The notes under the pieces were generated by a model. That model was not told the DNA's origin. It saw only the letters and a list, made by a program, of their open reading frames with translations, and searched no databases. A stretch of DNA of 64,000 bases from Thermodesulfobacteriota bacterium (GTDB taxonomy: Bacteria > Desulfobacterota > WTBG01 > CAIYCZ01 > CAIRTM01): the NCBI GenBank assembly GCA_026415325.1, contig JAOAHH010000122.1, forward strand, positions 62,001 to 126,000, written 5' to 3'. The translations under genes were made by a program, and so were the position numbers. Positions 34,739 to 43,808 of the stretch are shown one piece after another (position 1 is the stretch's first letter; each line of letters opens with the position of its first letter).

Positions 34739-36145
34739 ATGGAATTGAAGCAGCAACTAAAACTTTCTCAACAACTTGTCATGACGCCTCAACTGCAGCA
34801 GGCAATAAAGCTGTTGCAATTATCTCGGCTTGAGCTATCTGACTTGATTATACAAGAGATCAACGAAAATCCTGTTCTTGAAGAGGCTGTTGAGCCGGAT
34901 AATACCCAGCAGGAAACAACGGCATCTCAATCCGAGAATGTCGATATAGTTACAGAAAGGCCAGGGCAGGATATCGACTGGCAAGAATATATAGTACGAG
35001 CAATAGAACCGACACCAGGATATTTTTATGAACCTGAAGAACGTGAGGAACTTGGTCCTGTTATAACAAAGAAAGCAACATTTGCCGACCACCTACTCTG
35101 GCAACTCCATTTACATAATCTGAACGAGCAAGAGACAGAAATTGGGGAATATATTATCGGAAACCTTAATGCGGATGGATATCTCGCAATTGAACTTGAA
35201 GAAATTGCAGCAGACCTTAACGTTTCGCGAGATCTCGTTGCTGATGTACAGAAAAAAATCATGAAATTTGATCCTGTCGGCGTAGCTGCATCAAATCTTG
35301 AACAATGCCTAATCGCACAGCTTGAGGTGTTGCCTGGTGATACAACGCTGCCGCAACGTATCATTAAAGAATGCATGAGAGAATTGGAGCGTAAAAAATA
35401 TCCGGTCATTGCGCGAATATTGAAAGTATCTCTACGGGAGGTGCTTAACGCCTGCGATATCATCGCACACCTTGAACCTAAACCGGGACGTACTTTTAGC
35501 GATAATGAAACACAATACATAACGCCCGATATTTTTGTATATAAAATAAACGATGAATATGTTGTAATGCTCAATGAAGACGGACAACCCAAGCTTAAAA
35601 TCAACAATTTTTACAAACAAGTACTTTCTGGAAATGTTCAACCTAATGATAAGGCTCGTGATTATATTCAAGAAAAACTCAGATCAGCGGTATGGCTGAT
35701 AAAGAGCGTATATCATCGGCGGACAACGATTATTAATGTGATGAAGAGCATTATAAAATTTCAAAGGGAATTTTTTGATAAAGGTATTGGGTATCTCAAG
35801 CCGCTGGTGCTCCGTGATGTTGCTGAGGATGTCGGAATGCATGAATCCAATATCAGTAGGATTACAACAAATAAATATGTGCTGACACCTCATGGTATTT
35901 TTGAACTCAAGTATTTTTTCAACAGCGGTTTGACCGCCGATGACGGCGAAACGATTGCATCAGAAAGTGTTAAAAACAAAATACGTGAACTTATTGCCGC
36001 AGAAAATCCATATAAGCCATTGAGTGATCAAGAAATTGTAAAAGCTCTAAAGCAACAGGGAATCAACATAGCACGTCGTACCGTTACGAAATACCGAGAG
36101 ATGCTTGGCATCCTCTCATCATCAAAACGAAAAAGGCATATATAG
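34739..36145 (+). CDS. rpoN: RNA polymerase sigma-54 factor RpoN
   Basis: 468 residues, full length. Region I opens 'MELKQQLKLSQQLVMTPQLQ' and 'AIKLLQLSRLEL'; the core-binding region and HTH follow; the RpoN box reads 'ARRTVTKYREML' near the C-terminus. Sigma-54 recognises -24/-12 promoters and needs an AAA+ activator such as the one encoded at 9-10.4 kb. Its place between lptB and hpf is the classic neighbourhood. Antisense frames within it are shadows. Confidence 0.97.
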   Translation: MELKQQLKLSQQLVMTPQLQQAIKLLQLSRLELSDLIIQEINENPVLEEAVEPDNTQQETTASQSENVDIVTERPGQDIDWQEYIVRAIEPTPGYFYEPEEREELGPVITKKATFADHLLWQLHLHNLNEQETEIGEYIIGNLNADGYLAIELEEIAADLNVSRDLVADVQKKIMKFDPVGVAASNLEQCLIAQLEVLPGDTTLPQRIIKECMRELERKKYPVIARILKVSLREVLNACDIIAHLEPKPGRTFSDNETQYITPDIFVYKINDEYVVMLNEDGQPKLKINNFYKQVLSGNVQPNDKARDYIQEKLRSAVWLIKSVYHRRTTIINVMKSIIKFQREFFDKGIGYLKPLVLRDVAEDVGMHESNISRITTNKYVLTPHGIFELKYFFNSGLTADDGETIASESVKNKIRELIAAENPYKPLSDQEIVKALKQQGINIARRTVTKYREMLGILSSSKRKRHI

Positions 36146-36169
36146 TACGATCGCACTAAAGGAGATAAT

Positions 36170-36706
36170 ATGGACATTATCGTTACATTTCGACACATTC
36201 AACCTAATGATGCTCTCCGTTCTTATGCTGAAGAAAAAGCGTCCCGTATTGGAAAATATGTTAATAATGTAAGGGAAATACATGTTATTTTGACACTTGA
36301 AAAGCGGAGTTATGTTGCTGAGGTGATCGTTCATGTCAACAGAGCGAAAATTACTGCAAAAGAGGCAACTGAAGACAATATGTATGCCTCAATCGATTTG
36401 GTGATGGATAAAATTGAACGGCAAATAAAAAAATATAAAGATAAGATGACCGATCACAAGGAACACAGCCGAAAGGCGCTCCACAACGTCTTTGCTGTTA
36501 CTGAAACAGGTAACAAAAGTGAGCGAACTGTTGTTCGAACAGAGACCGTATCCATAGCGACAATGACGGTTGATAATGCATTGCGCCATCTTGGTGAGCA
36601 GGAAGAAGATTTTTTTGTTTTTAAAAACCAAGATACAGATCAGGTGAATGTACTGTATCGCCGTCGTGACGGTGGAATCGGTCTTATTGAGCCGGCTCGT
36701 TCATAA
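36170..36706 (+). CDS. hpf: Ribosome hibernation promoting factor (long form)
   Basis: 178 residues. The S30AE domain (about 1-100) shows 'VTFRHIQPNDALRSYAEEK' and 'MYASIDLVMDKIERQIKKYKDKM'; the C-terminal domain ('MTVDNALRHLGEQEEDFFVF' to 'VLYRRRDGGIGLIEP') is that of long HPF, which dimerises 70S ribosomes. So 100S dimers should form through HPF alone, without RMF. AAAGGAG precedes the ATG. It is followed by ptsN 29 bases later, a standard order after rpoN. Confidence 0.95.
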   Translation: MDIIVTFRHIQPNDALRSYAEEKASRIGKYVNNVREIHVILTLEKRSYVAEVIVHVNRAKITAKEATEDNMYASIDLVMDKIERQIKKYKDKMTDHKEHSRKALHNVFAVTETGNKSERTVVRTETVSIATMTVDNALRHLGEQEEDFFVFKNQDTDQVNVLYRRRDGGIGLIEPARS

Positions 36707-36735
36707 TTTTGGAATCTGAACAAGGAAGGCAGTGT

Positions 36736-37203
36736 ATGAAAATTAGCGATCTGCTCCATGAGGATATGGTCATCGGAGAACTTCACGGTACTACGAAACA
36801 ACAAGTTCTTGAGGAAATGGTGAAGTGTTTATCTGTGCGAACGCCAAAAATCGATACCGCTGATCTCCTAAAAGTGTTAATTGATCGAGAAAAACTGGGG
36901 AGTACTGGAATTGGGAACGGTATTGCGATACCACATGGAAAAATCGACGGCCTTAATGAAATATATTTGGTGTTTGGAAGAAGTAAACACGGCATACCAT
37001 TTGATGCATTGGACAATAAACCGGTACATCTCATTTTTTTGCTTGTGGCACCTGCAAATTCAGCAGGTACACACTTAAAAGCCCTGGCCCGACTTTCACG
37101 GTTATTGAAAGATAAGCACTTTAGGGATCTGCTTTTGGAGATCCCCGATGAACATGGCCTCTACCAGGCAATTATCACAGAAGATGAAAAAATTATTGTA
37201 TGA
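36736..37203 (+). CDS. ptsN: PTS fructose-type EIIA (PtsN, nitrogen PTS)
   Basis: 155 residues from ATG 36736, which has GGAAGG at good spacing; a TTG nine codons earlier would add sequence of no family match. The phospho-accepting His lies in 'GIGNGIAIPHGKIDGL'. The protein lacks any permease domain, so it is regulatory. In proteobacteria PtsN controls potassium uptake and nitrogen or envelope responses. Its neighbours rpoN, hpf and rapZ form the standard group. No HPr or EI gene is in the window. Confidence 0.93.
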   Translation: MKISDLLHEDMVIGELHGTTKQQVLEEMVKCLSVRTPKIDTADLLKVLIDREKLGSTGIGNGIAIPHGKIDGLNEIYLVFGRSKHGIPFDALDNKPVHLIFLLVAPANSAGTHLKALARLSRLLKDKHFRDLLLEIPDEHGLYQAIITEDEKIIV

Positions 37204-37296
37204 TATGAGTCATCATTTGAAATGTTAGATATCGATGCAGCGAGCTTATAATTTAACGGTAGGCATGACGCTCCCATACGAATCTTCTCAATATGT

Positions 37297-38166
37297 ATGT
37301 CAAAGGAAATTTCAATTGTCATTATTAGCGGCATTTCTGGATCGGGGAAAAGCACTGTTCTGAAGACCCTTGAAGATCTAGGGTTTTTCTGCATCGATAA
37401 CTTACCGGTTCTCCTCCTCCCGACATTTATTGAACTCTGCAAAAGCTCCTCTAATGAAATATCACGTGTAGGCTTGGTGATCGATATTAGAGAGCGTACT
37501 TTTTTAAAGGAGTATCAACCAACGATTGCAAATCTTCGTGCATCAGGGCACCATATAGATATTATTTTTTTGGAATGTTCCAACGAAACTTTACTGCAGC
37601 GATTTAGCGAAACAAGACGTCAGCACCCCTTGCATAACGGAAAATCGATTCATGATGACATCGCACGTGAGCGGGATATGCTAACACACGTGCGGGCAAG
37701 CGCTGATAAAATAATTGACACATCACATTTGAATGTCCATGAATTACGCCAGTTGATTGAAGACTATTTCAAATGTATAGCCCGCCGCACTATGAGCATT
37801 ACTTTTATGTCGTTCGGATATAAATTCGGCATTCCCCACGAAGCAGACATTGTCCAAGATGTTCGATTTCTACCCAACCCTTATTTTGTACCGGAGTTAA
37901 AAAGCCTTGATGGGCGTGATGTAAGAGTAAAAAACTACATTTGGGCCAGATATGAGAGCGAGCAGTTTATAAATCGTTTCATCGATATGCTTATGTTTCT
38001 GATCCCGTTATTTGAACGGGAGGGAAAGTCTTATCTTACTATTGCCATTGGATGCACTGGGGGGAGGCATCGTTCGGTTGCCATTGTAGACAAGCTTTTT
38101 GATGTTTTTTCGCAAAAACGACAAAACATTTTCACTGTGCACCGTGATCTTGATCGTATAGCATGA
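37297..38166 (+). CDS. rapZ: RNase adapter/nucleotide-binding protein RapZ
   Basis: 289 residues, full length. Walker A 'GISGSGKSTVLKTLEDLGF' and the C-terminal 'SFGYKFGIPHEADIVQDVRFLPNPY' and 'GCTGGRHRSVAIVDKL' are conserved RapZ (YvcJ/UPF0042) marks. In E. coli it senses glucosamine-6-phosphate and steers RNase E to the GlmZ RNA; outside the gammaproteobacteria its partner is less certain. A 93-base gap after ptsN contains no gene, and no good ribosome binding site is visible. Confidence 0.95.
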   Translation: MSKEISIVIISGISGSGKSTVLKTLEDLGFFCIDNLPVLLLPTFIELCKSSSNEISRVGLVIDIRERTFLKEYQPTIANLRASGHHIDIIFLECSNETLLQRFSETRRQHPLHNGKSIHDDIARERDMLTHVRASADKIIDTSHLNVHELRQLIEDYFKCIARRTMSITFMSFGYKFGIPHEADIVQDVRFLPNPYFVPELKSLDGRDVRVKNYIWARYESEQFINRFIDMLMFLIPLFEREGKSYLTIAIGCTGGRHRSVAIVDKLFDVFSQKRQNIFTVHRDLDRIA

Positions 38167-38223
38167 GCCGCTTTATAGACAGAAATATCTGCCTTTTTCA
38201 CTTAATGCGGGAGAGTTAATATC

Positions 38224-38640
38224 ATGATCGGAATCGTCCTTGTCGGCCATTGCCATCTTGCTCATGAGTTACATGAAATCGTAAAGCGCATTGTTGGAGA
38301 TGTCAAAAATATTTGCTCAGTCAATATTGAGCCCAACGATCCGCCAGAAGAATCGATACGAAAAGTAGGAGCTGCAATCAAAAGCGTCGATGCAGGAAAT
38401 GGCGTTTTAGTATTAACTGATATGTTTGGGGGAACCCCTTCTAATCTCAGTCTCTCTTTTCTTGCTGACAACAAGGTTGAAGTTCTGACCGGCATGAATT
38501 TACCGATGATCATACGGTTGGTGACGCATGGACGCGAGTCAAAAAGTTTGGCCGATGTTGCTCAAGAACTAAAGTTGTATGGACAACAAAACATTTGTAT
38601 CGCTAGCGAGATACTTCATGCACATATGCAACAAAAATAA
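38224..38640 (+). CDS. PTS mannose-type EIIA domain protein
   Basis: 138 residues, a single EIIA-Man-type domain without a permease. The active His is in 'GIVLVGHCHLAHELHE'. 'GNGVLVLTDMFGGTPSNLSL' and 'TGMNLPMIIRLV' are family strands. Stand-alone EIIA-Man proteins occur in deltaproteobacteria-like and related genomes as regulatory PTS parts, near rapZ and hpf, as here. No EIIB, EIIC or EIID gene is nearby, so a transport role is unlikely. Confidence 0.9.
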   Translation: MIGIVLVGHCHLAHELHEIVKRIVGDVKNICSVNIEPNDPPEESIRKVGAAIKSVDAGNGVLVLTDMFGGTPSNLSLSFLADNKVEVLTGMNLPMIIRLVTHGRESKSLADVAQELKLYGQQNICIASEILHAHMQQK

Positions 38641-39217
38641 TAATAAATATGGATCTAAAAAATCACATAAAGATGTGATCCAGATCCCTAACAGAAACAT
38701 ATGCGAAAACATCATTCTTCGATTATACCCAATGCTAGACGAGCATATTGAAACCATAATGCACATTGAGAAAGAATGTTTTAGCGATCCATGGACATAT
38801 GGTATGTTGAAACAACAGGTTAATGATCCTTTCGGGATACAACGCGTCGCTATAATGCAACAAGTCGCACATGGTGCTGTTCTGTGCGGATACATATGCG
38901 GAATCGTTGTGAGTGATGAATGCACGATCTATAGGGTTGCATGTCAGCGAGAATTTCGAAAAAAAGGGGTTGCAACTGCACTAATTCATGACTTTATCAA
39001 TAAAGCAATTCAACGAGGGGCACAGAGGTGTTATCTTGAAGTGGATGCTTCGAATAATATAGCTCAGTATTTATATCACCGCTATGGTTTTACCTGTGTG
39101 GGACGACGACATCGTTATTATCGTGAGACAGGGGAAGATGCATTAATTTTGTATAAAACCCTTGATCATGTTGACGCCATCTTTCAGAACTCAGACAACA
39201 GGATAAGGAGGCAATGA
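38618..39217 (+). CDS. rimI: GNAT acetyltransferase, RimI-like
   Basis: The acetyl-CoA site 'REFRKKGVATALIHDF' (Q/RxxGxG/A) and 'RCYLEVDASNNIAQYLYHRYGF' mark a RimI-type GNAT that acetylates the N-terminus of a ribosomal or other protein. I start it at ATG 38618, overlapping the EIIA gene by 23 bases; 38579 or a GTG at about 38678 are other options, since the first 45 residues are poor in family resemblance. It is coupled to pyrK by a 4-base overlap. The target protein is not known. Confidence 0.8.
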   Translation: MHICNKNNNKYGSKKSHKDVIQIPNRNICENIILRLYPMLDEHIETIMHIEKECFSDPWTYGMLKQQVNDPFGIQRVAIMQQVAHGAVLCGYICGIVVSDECTIYRVACQREFRKKGVATALIHDFINKAIQRGAQRCYLEVDASNNIAQYLYHRYGFTCVGRRHRYYRETGEDALILYKTLDHVDAIFQNSDNRIRRQ

Positions 39218-40038
39218 ATTCTATACAACCGGTTATGACTCATGCGCAAATATGTGCTGTTGAAGAATGCGCACCGGGTATCTTTTTTTTTGCGATTACT
39301 GCACCCGATATTGCACATCGTGCAATGCCTGGCCAATTTATTATGGTGCACGTTCCTGGCGGCGGGACAGATCCTTTGCTACCACGACCATTCAGTATTT
39401 GCGGTACCGAAGGATCTTTGCTATATCTCTTGATAAAAGTTAAAGGAATTGGAACACAGCGCATTTCTAATCTTCAGGAAGGACAGTTCCTCCATATTAT
39501 TGGTCCACTTGGCAATTATTTTGTGCTCCCAGATCGCAATACAAATGCAATACTTGTTGCTGGGGGCATCGGAATCGCACCTCTTTTATTCCTTGGAACA
39601 TATCTTCAGCAGCACAGTAGCCCAAATAAATTCAAACTCCTTTATGGTATCCCCTCTGCAAAGGAAGCATCTGTTTTAGAACGATTTTCACATCTATTGT
39701 GCTATTGCGATATTGCGACCGAAGATGGAACTACAGGATTTCACGGTACAGTGGTAGACCTCCTCGATACGCATATAAGGAAGATCGCTTTTTCACAAAC
39801 AAAAGATCTTTTCATATATGCATGCGGTCCCCGACCGATGCTGACCGCACTTGCTGCAATTACTCAAAACTATCATATAACTTGTCAAGCTTCATTTGAA
39901 ACAAAAATGGCATGCGGCGTTGGCGCCTGTATGGGGTGCGTTATCAGTGACCGAAATGGTGTTTACAAAAGAATATGCGCTGACGGTCCGGTATTCCCAC
40001 TGGACGACATGGTACAAGGAGTAGGCTTTCTAAAATGA
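39214..40038 (+). CDS. pyrK: Dihydroorotate dehydrogenase electron-transfer subunit PyrK
   Basis: 274 residues. A flavodoxin-reductase-like FAD domain ('LPRPFSICGTEG'), an NAD-binding domain ('AILVAGGIGIAPLLFL') and a C-terminal 2Fe-2S cluster with Cys at about 233-241 ('ACGVGACMGC') and one more near 256 ('RICADGPVF'). PyrK passes electrons from PyrD to NAD in type 1B enzymes. pyrD overlaps by 4 bases. This is the full PyrK pattern. Confidence 0.95.
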   Translation: MNSIQPVMTHAQICAVEECAPGIFFFAITAPDIAHRAMPGQFIMVHVPGGGTDPLLPRPFSICGTEGSLLYLLIKVKGIGTQRISNLQEGQFLHIIGPLGNYFVLPDRNTNAILVAGGIGIAPLLFLGTYLQQHSSPNKFKLLYGIPSAKEASVLERFSHLLCYCDIATEDGTTGFHGTVVDLLDTHIRKIAFSQTKDLFIYACGPRPMLTALAAITQNYHITCQASFETKMACGVGACMGCVISDRNGVYKRICADGPVFPLDDMVQGVGFLK

Positions 40039-40994
40039 GTGAACAGATACTCGACATGACTGTCATAATTGGAAAACTGGTATTGCGAAATCCTGTTATT
40101 ATTGCATCAGGTGTTTTCGGTTATGGTCGGGAATACGACGGTCTTATTGATGTGGAACGCCTTGGCGCAATCATCACCAAGGGAATTTCACTGCGTCCTT
40201 CTTTAGGGAATCCCGGGCCGCGGATCGTGGAAACACCTTCTGGCATGCTCAATGCGATTGGACTTCACAATATAGGGTTTGATGCTTTTGTCAAAGAAAA
40301 GTTACCTTTACTTCGCCAGCTCAACGTGCCGGTTATTGTAAATTTTTACGGATCATCTGTTGAAGAATATGCAGAGCTTGCACGGAAATTAAACGAGTGC
40401 GATGGCATCTCAGGGCTTGAGGTCAATATTTCTTGTCCAAATATTCGTAATGGCGGAATTGCCTTTGGAATAGATGCTGATATGGCCGCAGCAGTTACCC
40501 GTGCAGTCCGAGGAGAAACAGCGTTACCACTTATCGTTAAATTATCGCCAAATGTTACCTCAATTGTTGATATTGCTTTGAGTGTGGTCAATGCGGGAGC
40601 CGATGCATTATCCCTTATCAATACTATAACCGGCATGGTCATTGATATCGAATCGCAGACGCCAGTACTGGGGAATATTACTGGAGGATTATCTGGACCA
40701 GCAATACGACCGATCGCTGTAAGAATGGTTTGGGAAGTCGCCCAGCATGTTGCTGTACCTATTATCGGAGTTGGCGGCATCATAACAGCTGATGATGCAT
40801 TACAGTTCTTAATTGCCGGAGCAACGGCTATTCAAGTAGGTACCGGTATATTTGTGAACCCAAAAGCACCAGAGGAAATTATTACGGGTATTGCATCGTT
40901 TATGACACGACATCACTACGTACATATAACTGATATTATTGGGTCACTGCGAGTATCATCGAAAAGCGAGGACTCTGATGCAAGAGATAAGTGA
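40035..40994 (+). CDS. pyrD: Dihydroorotate dehydrogenase, catalytic subunit (type 1B)
   Basis: 319 residues, a TIM barrel. 'IASGVFGYGREYDGL', the catalytic-loop 'LEVNISCPNIRNGGIAFG' (Cys at the base position, as in class 1B), 'LIVKLSPNV' and 'IIGVGGIITADDALQFL' are seen. It oxidises dihydroorotate to orotate in pyrimidine synthesis, with PyrK handing electrons to NAD. Overlaps pyrK by 4 bases and ispG by 17. Confidence 0.96.
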   Translation: MSEQILDMTVIIGKLVLRNPVIIASGVFGYGREYDGLIDVERLGAIITKGISLRPSLGNPGPRIVETPSGMLNAIGLHNIGFDAFVKEKLPLLRQLNVPVIVNFYGSSVEEYAELARKLNECDGISGLEVNISCPNIRNGGIAFGIDADMAAAVTRAVRGETALPLIVKLSPNVTSIVDIALSVVNAGADALSLINTITGMVIDIESQTPVLGNITGGLSGPAIRPIAVRMVWEVAQHVAVPIIGVGGIITADDALQFLIAGATAIQVGTGIFVNPKAPEEIITGIASFMTRHHYVHITDIIGSLRVSSKSEDSDARDK

Positions 40995-42069
40995 TGTTCT
41001 TAAAAGGCGGAAAAAAACACATACTATAAGTGTCGGCAACGTGTTAATCGGTGGGAATGCTCCGATCAGCGTTCAATCCATGACCAATACGGATCCACAT
41101 AATGTGTATGCAACAGTTGGTCAAATTAAAAAGCTTGCTGGAGCAGGTTGCGATATTGTTCGTGTTGCGGTACCGGATGAGGCAACTGTCGAAGCAATGC
41201 GAAAGATTGTCAGAACTTCACCGATCCCGATTATTGCGGATATTCATTTTAATGACAAGCTTGCCATCAAAAGTATCGAAGCGGGGGTACACGGTATTCG
41301 CATTAATCCGGGAACAATTGGCGGAAAGAAGCGATTTGCTGATGTTCTGATGTGTGCAAAAGATTATGGTATTGCTGTCAGAATTGGTATCAATGCAGGT
41401 TCACTCGAAAAAGATATACTCCGTGCATATATGCATCCTAGCGCAGAAGCTTTGGTTGAAAGTGCGCTTCGGGCAGTCGAAGAAGCCGAGCGTTTGGGAT
41501 GTATAAATATTAAATTATCTCTTAAATCATCAAATGTTTTAACAACAATTAAAGGATATCGATTGCTTTCTCGGAAAATTCGTTATCCACTCCATATCGG
41601 TATTACCGAGGCTGGAACCCTTATATCAGGGACAGTTAAATCGGCAGTCGGGCTAGGCATATTGCTTGCAGAAGGGATCGGCGATACCATGCGTGTGTCA
41701 CTCGCTGCTGATCCTGTACACGAAGTGCGTGTCGCGTATGAAATATTACGATGCCTTGGGCTTAGGATCCGCGGACCCGAAATCATTGCATGTCCAACGT
41801 GCGGAAGGAAAAAAATCGATGTCGTCAGAATAGCTTCTGCGATTGAGCGGCGATGCTCACATGTCGATGTACCGATAAAAATAGCTGTTATGGGATGCGA
41901 AGTAAACGGTCCAGGTGAGGCAAAGGAAGCTGATATCGGTCTTGCAGGAAGTCTCAAAGGCGGCGTCATTTTCAAGAAGGGTATTATTGTCAAACGATGC
42001 ACCCATGACAGAATGCTTAATGAATTCATGAATGAAATCAGAGCGTATTATCAGGGCGGGCATAGTTAA
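40978..42069 (+). CDS. ispG: 4-hydroxy-3-methylbut-2-enyl diphosphate synthase IspG
   Basis: 363 residues from ATG 40978, with GAGG nine bases upstream; an in-frame ATG at 40939 inside pyrD is a shadow extension. The 4Fe-4S ligands are in 'CPTCGRKKIDV' and 'MGCEVNGPGEAKEAD'. 'PISVQSMTNTDP' and 'ADIHFNDKLAI' are further IspG marks. The enzyme makes HMBPP in the MEP route to isoprenoids, the source of the polyprenyl carriers that the glycosyltransferases here would use. proS follows after 23 bases. Confidence 0.96.
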   Translation: MQEISDVLKRRKKTHTISVGNVLIGGNAPISVQSMTNTDPHNVYATVGQIKKLAGAGCDIVRVAVPDEATVEAMRKIVRTSPIPIIADIHFNDKLAIKSIEAGVHGIRINPGTIGGKKRFADVLMCAKDYGIAVRIGINAGSLEKDILRAYMHPSAEALVESALRAVEEAERLGCINIKLSLKSSNVLTTIKGYRLLSRKIRYPLHIGITEAGTLISGTVKSAVGLGILLAEGIGDTMRVSLAADPVHEVRVAYEILRCLGLRIRGPEIIACPTCGRKKIDVVRIASAIERRCSHVDVPIKIAVMGCEVNGPGEAKEADIGLAGSLKGGVIFKKGIIVKRCTHDRMLNEFMNEIRAYYQGGHS

Positions 42070-42092
42070 AATTGTAGAGAAGGGTACAAGTG

Positions 42093-43808
42093 ATGCGATA
42101 TTCACAATTTTTGATAACAACGCTTCGTGACAATCCTGCTGAGGCAGAGGTTATGAGCCATCGTTTAATGGTGCGTTCAGGAATGATCCGAAAACTAGCA
42201 GCCGGTATATATTCAGTATTACCGCTAGGGCAACGTGTTTTGCATAAAACCATCTCAATTATTCGTGAGGAAATGAATCGAGCTGGCGCTCTTGAGATTA
42301 CCTTACCGATTGTTCAACCTGCGGAGCTTTGGCTCGAAAGTAAACGATGGAATGCTTACGGGAAAGAACTTTTGCGTTTTAAGGATAGGCATGACCGCAA
42401 TTTCTGTCTTGGTCCGACTCATGAAGAGGTTATAACAGATCTCGTTCGAAACACAATTTCTTCTTACCGACAGCTCCCCCTCAATCTTTACCAAATACAT
42501 ACAAAATTCCGCGATGAAATTCGTCCTCGTTTTGGCGTTATGCGAGCACGGGAGTTCCTTATGAAAGATGCATACAGCTTTGATCGTGATGAAGAAAATG
42601 CAGAAAGAAGCTACCAAAAGATGTACCAAGCATATTGTGCAATTTTTACAAGACTTGGGCTCACGTTTCGAGCGGTTGAAGCTGATACTGGTCCGATCGG
42701 AGGGAGTTTCTCACATGAATTTATGGTCCTTGCCGAAACAGGAGAAGACACTATTGTATCGTGTACTGCATGTGACTATGCTGCTAATCTAGAAAAGGCA
42801 GAAATCGGTAATGAAGTGTTTGCTCGGAATACGACGTCAAAAAAAAGGATGCAACGGGTACATACACCCGGGAAAAAAACCGTTGAGGAAGTGAGTCGTT
42901 TTCTTGGCGTTCCACCGTCTACACTGATAAAAACACTTATTTTTGAAACGCCCGAAGGACCGATTGCGGCACTTGTCCGAGGTGATCATGATGTAAATGA
43001 GACAAAGCTCAAATCGATTCTGAAATGTGCAGAGATCTTTCTTGCCGATGAGGATCGGATTCAAGAGCTGACCAATGCACCACGAGGCTTTACCGGTCCT
43101 CTCGGGCTTTCTGGAATTCGGATAATAGCCGATAATGCACTTCGTTCAGGGACAGATTATGTCATCGGGGGGAACGAACAAGATGTGCATATTATGCATG
43201 TGTGTCCCGATATTGATTTTCATGTTGATATCTTCTGCGATATTCGATGCGCCCGTGACGGAGATCCATGTCGCCGGTGTGGAGCGAGGCTAAAGACATC
43301 TCGGGGCATTGAAGTTGGCCACATTTTTAAACTTGGAACCAAATACAGCGAAGCGATGCATGCAACATTTCTTGATGAAAAGGGAAGGGAGCTGCCGTTT
43401 GTCATGGGATGCTACGGGATCGGCGTCGGAAGGACCGTAGCCGCAGCAATCGAACAACTCCACGATGAGCATGGGATTATTTTCCCGCAATCGATAGCAC
43501 CGTTTGATCTCGTGATTGTTCCGGTGAATTCTAAAGACGCCATACAAATGCGCATTGCTGAGGATCTCTACCACGAAGCACAACGTGCAGCCATTGATGT
43601 AATTTTGGACGACAGAGACGAACGACCGGGAAGCAAATTTGCAGACGCGGATTTAATCGGTATCCCTGTTCGGTTAACCGTTGGTAAATATGCTGTTTCC
43701 GATAAAAGTATCGATATCAAGGTGCGAAAAACAGGTGCTGTTCATAAGGTCACTGTTGATAATGCAATACCATTCGTAATACAACAACTGAACGCTGAAC
43801 GTTTATGA
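42093..43808 (+). CDS. proS: Prolyl-tRNA synthetase ProS (bacterial type with editing domain)
   Basis: 571 residues from ATG 42093 (a GTG directly before is possible). Class II motifs 'LGPTHEEVITDLVR' and 'FRDEIRPRFGVMRAREFLMKD' (motif 2) and 'GCYGIGVGRTVAAAIEQ' (motif 3) are present. A YbaK-type editing domain lies at about 255-380 ('SRFLGVPPSTLIKTLIF'), as in the bacterial form that clears Ala-tRNA-Pro. A Cys pair motif 'DPCRRCGARLK' lies just before motif 3. The stop overlaps rel by 4 bases. Confidence 0.96.
   Translation: MRYSQFLITTLRDNPAEAEVMSHRLMVRSGMIRKLAAGIYSVLPLGQRVLHKTISIIREEMNRAGALEITLPIVQPAELWLESKRWNAYGKELLRFKDRHDRNFCLGPTHEEVITDLVRNTISSYRQLPLNLYQIHTKFRDEIRPRFGVMRAREFLMKDAYSFDRDEENAERSYQKMYQAYCAIFTRLGLTFRAVEADTGPIGGSFSHEFMVLAETGEDTIVSCTACDYAANLEKAEIGNEVFARNTTSKKRMQRVHTPGKKTVEEVSRFLGVPPSTLIKTLIFETPEGPIAALVRGDHDVNETKLKSILKCAEIFLADEDRIQELTNAPRGFTGPLGLSGIRIIADNALRSGTDYVIGGNEQDVHIMHVCPDIDFHVDIFCDIRCARDGDPCRRCGARLKTSRGIEVGHIFKLGTKYSEAMHATFLDEKGRELPFVMGCYGIGVGRTVAAAIEQLHDEHGIIFPQSIAPFDLVIVPVNSKDAIQMRIAEDLYHEAQRAAIDVILDDRDERPGSKFADADLIGIPVRLTVGKYAVSDKSIDIKVRKTGAVHKVTVDNAIPFVIQQLNAERL

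Noticed and set aside
35026-35607. 193-residue antisense frame inside rpoN
   Set aside because: Its sequence is a shadow of the well-conserved sigma-54 gene; Ser/Arg-rich composition without motifs.
40346-40783. 145-residue antisense frame inside pyrD, and a similar one inside ispG (41583-42029)
   Set aside because: Shadows of strongly conserved genes on the plus strand.
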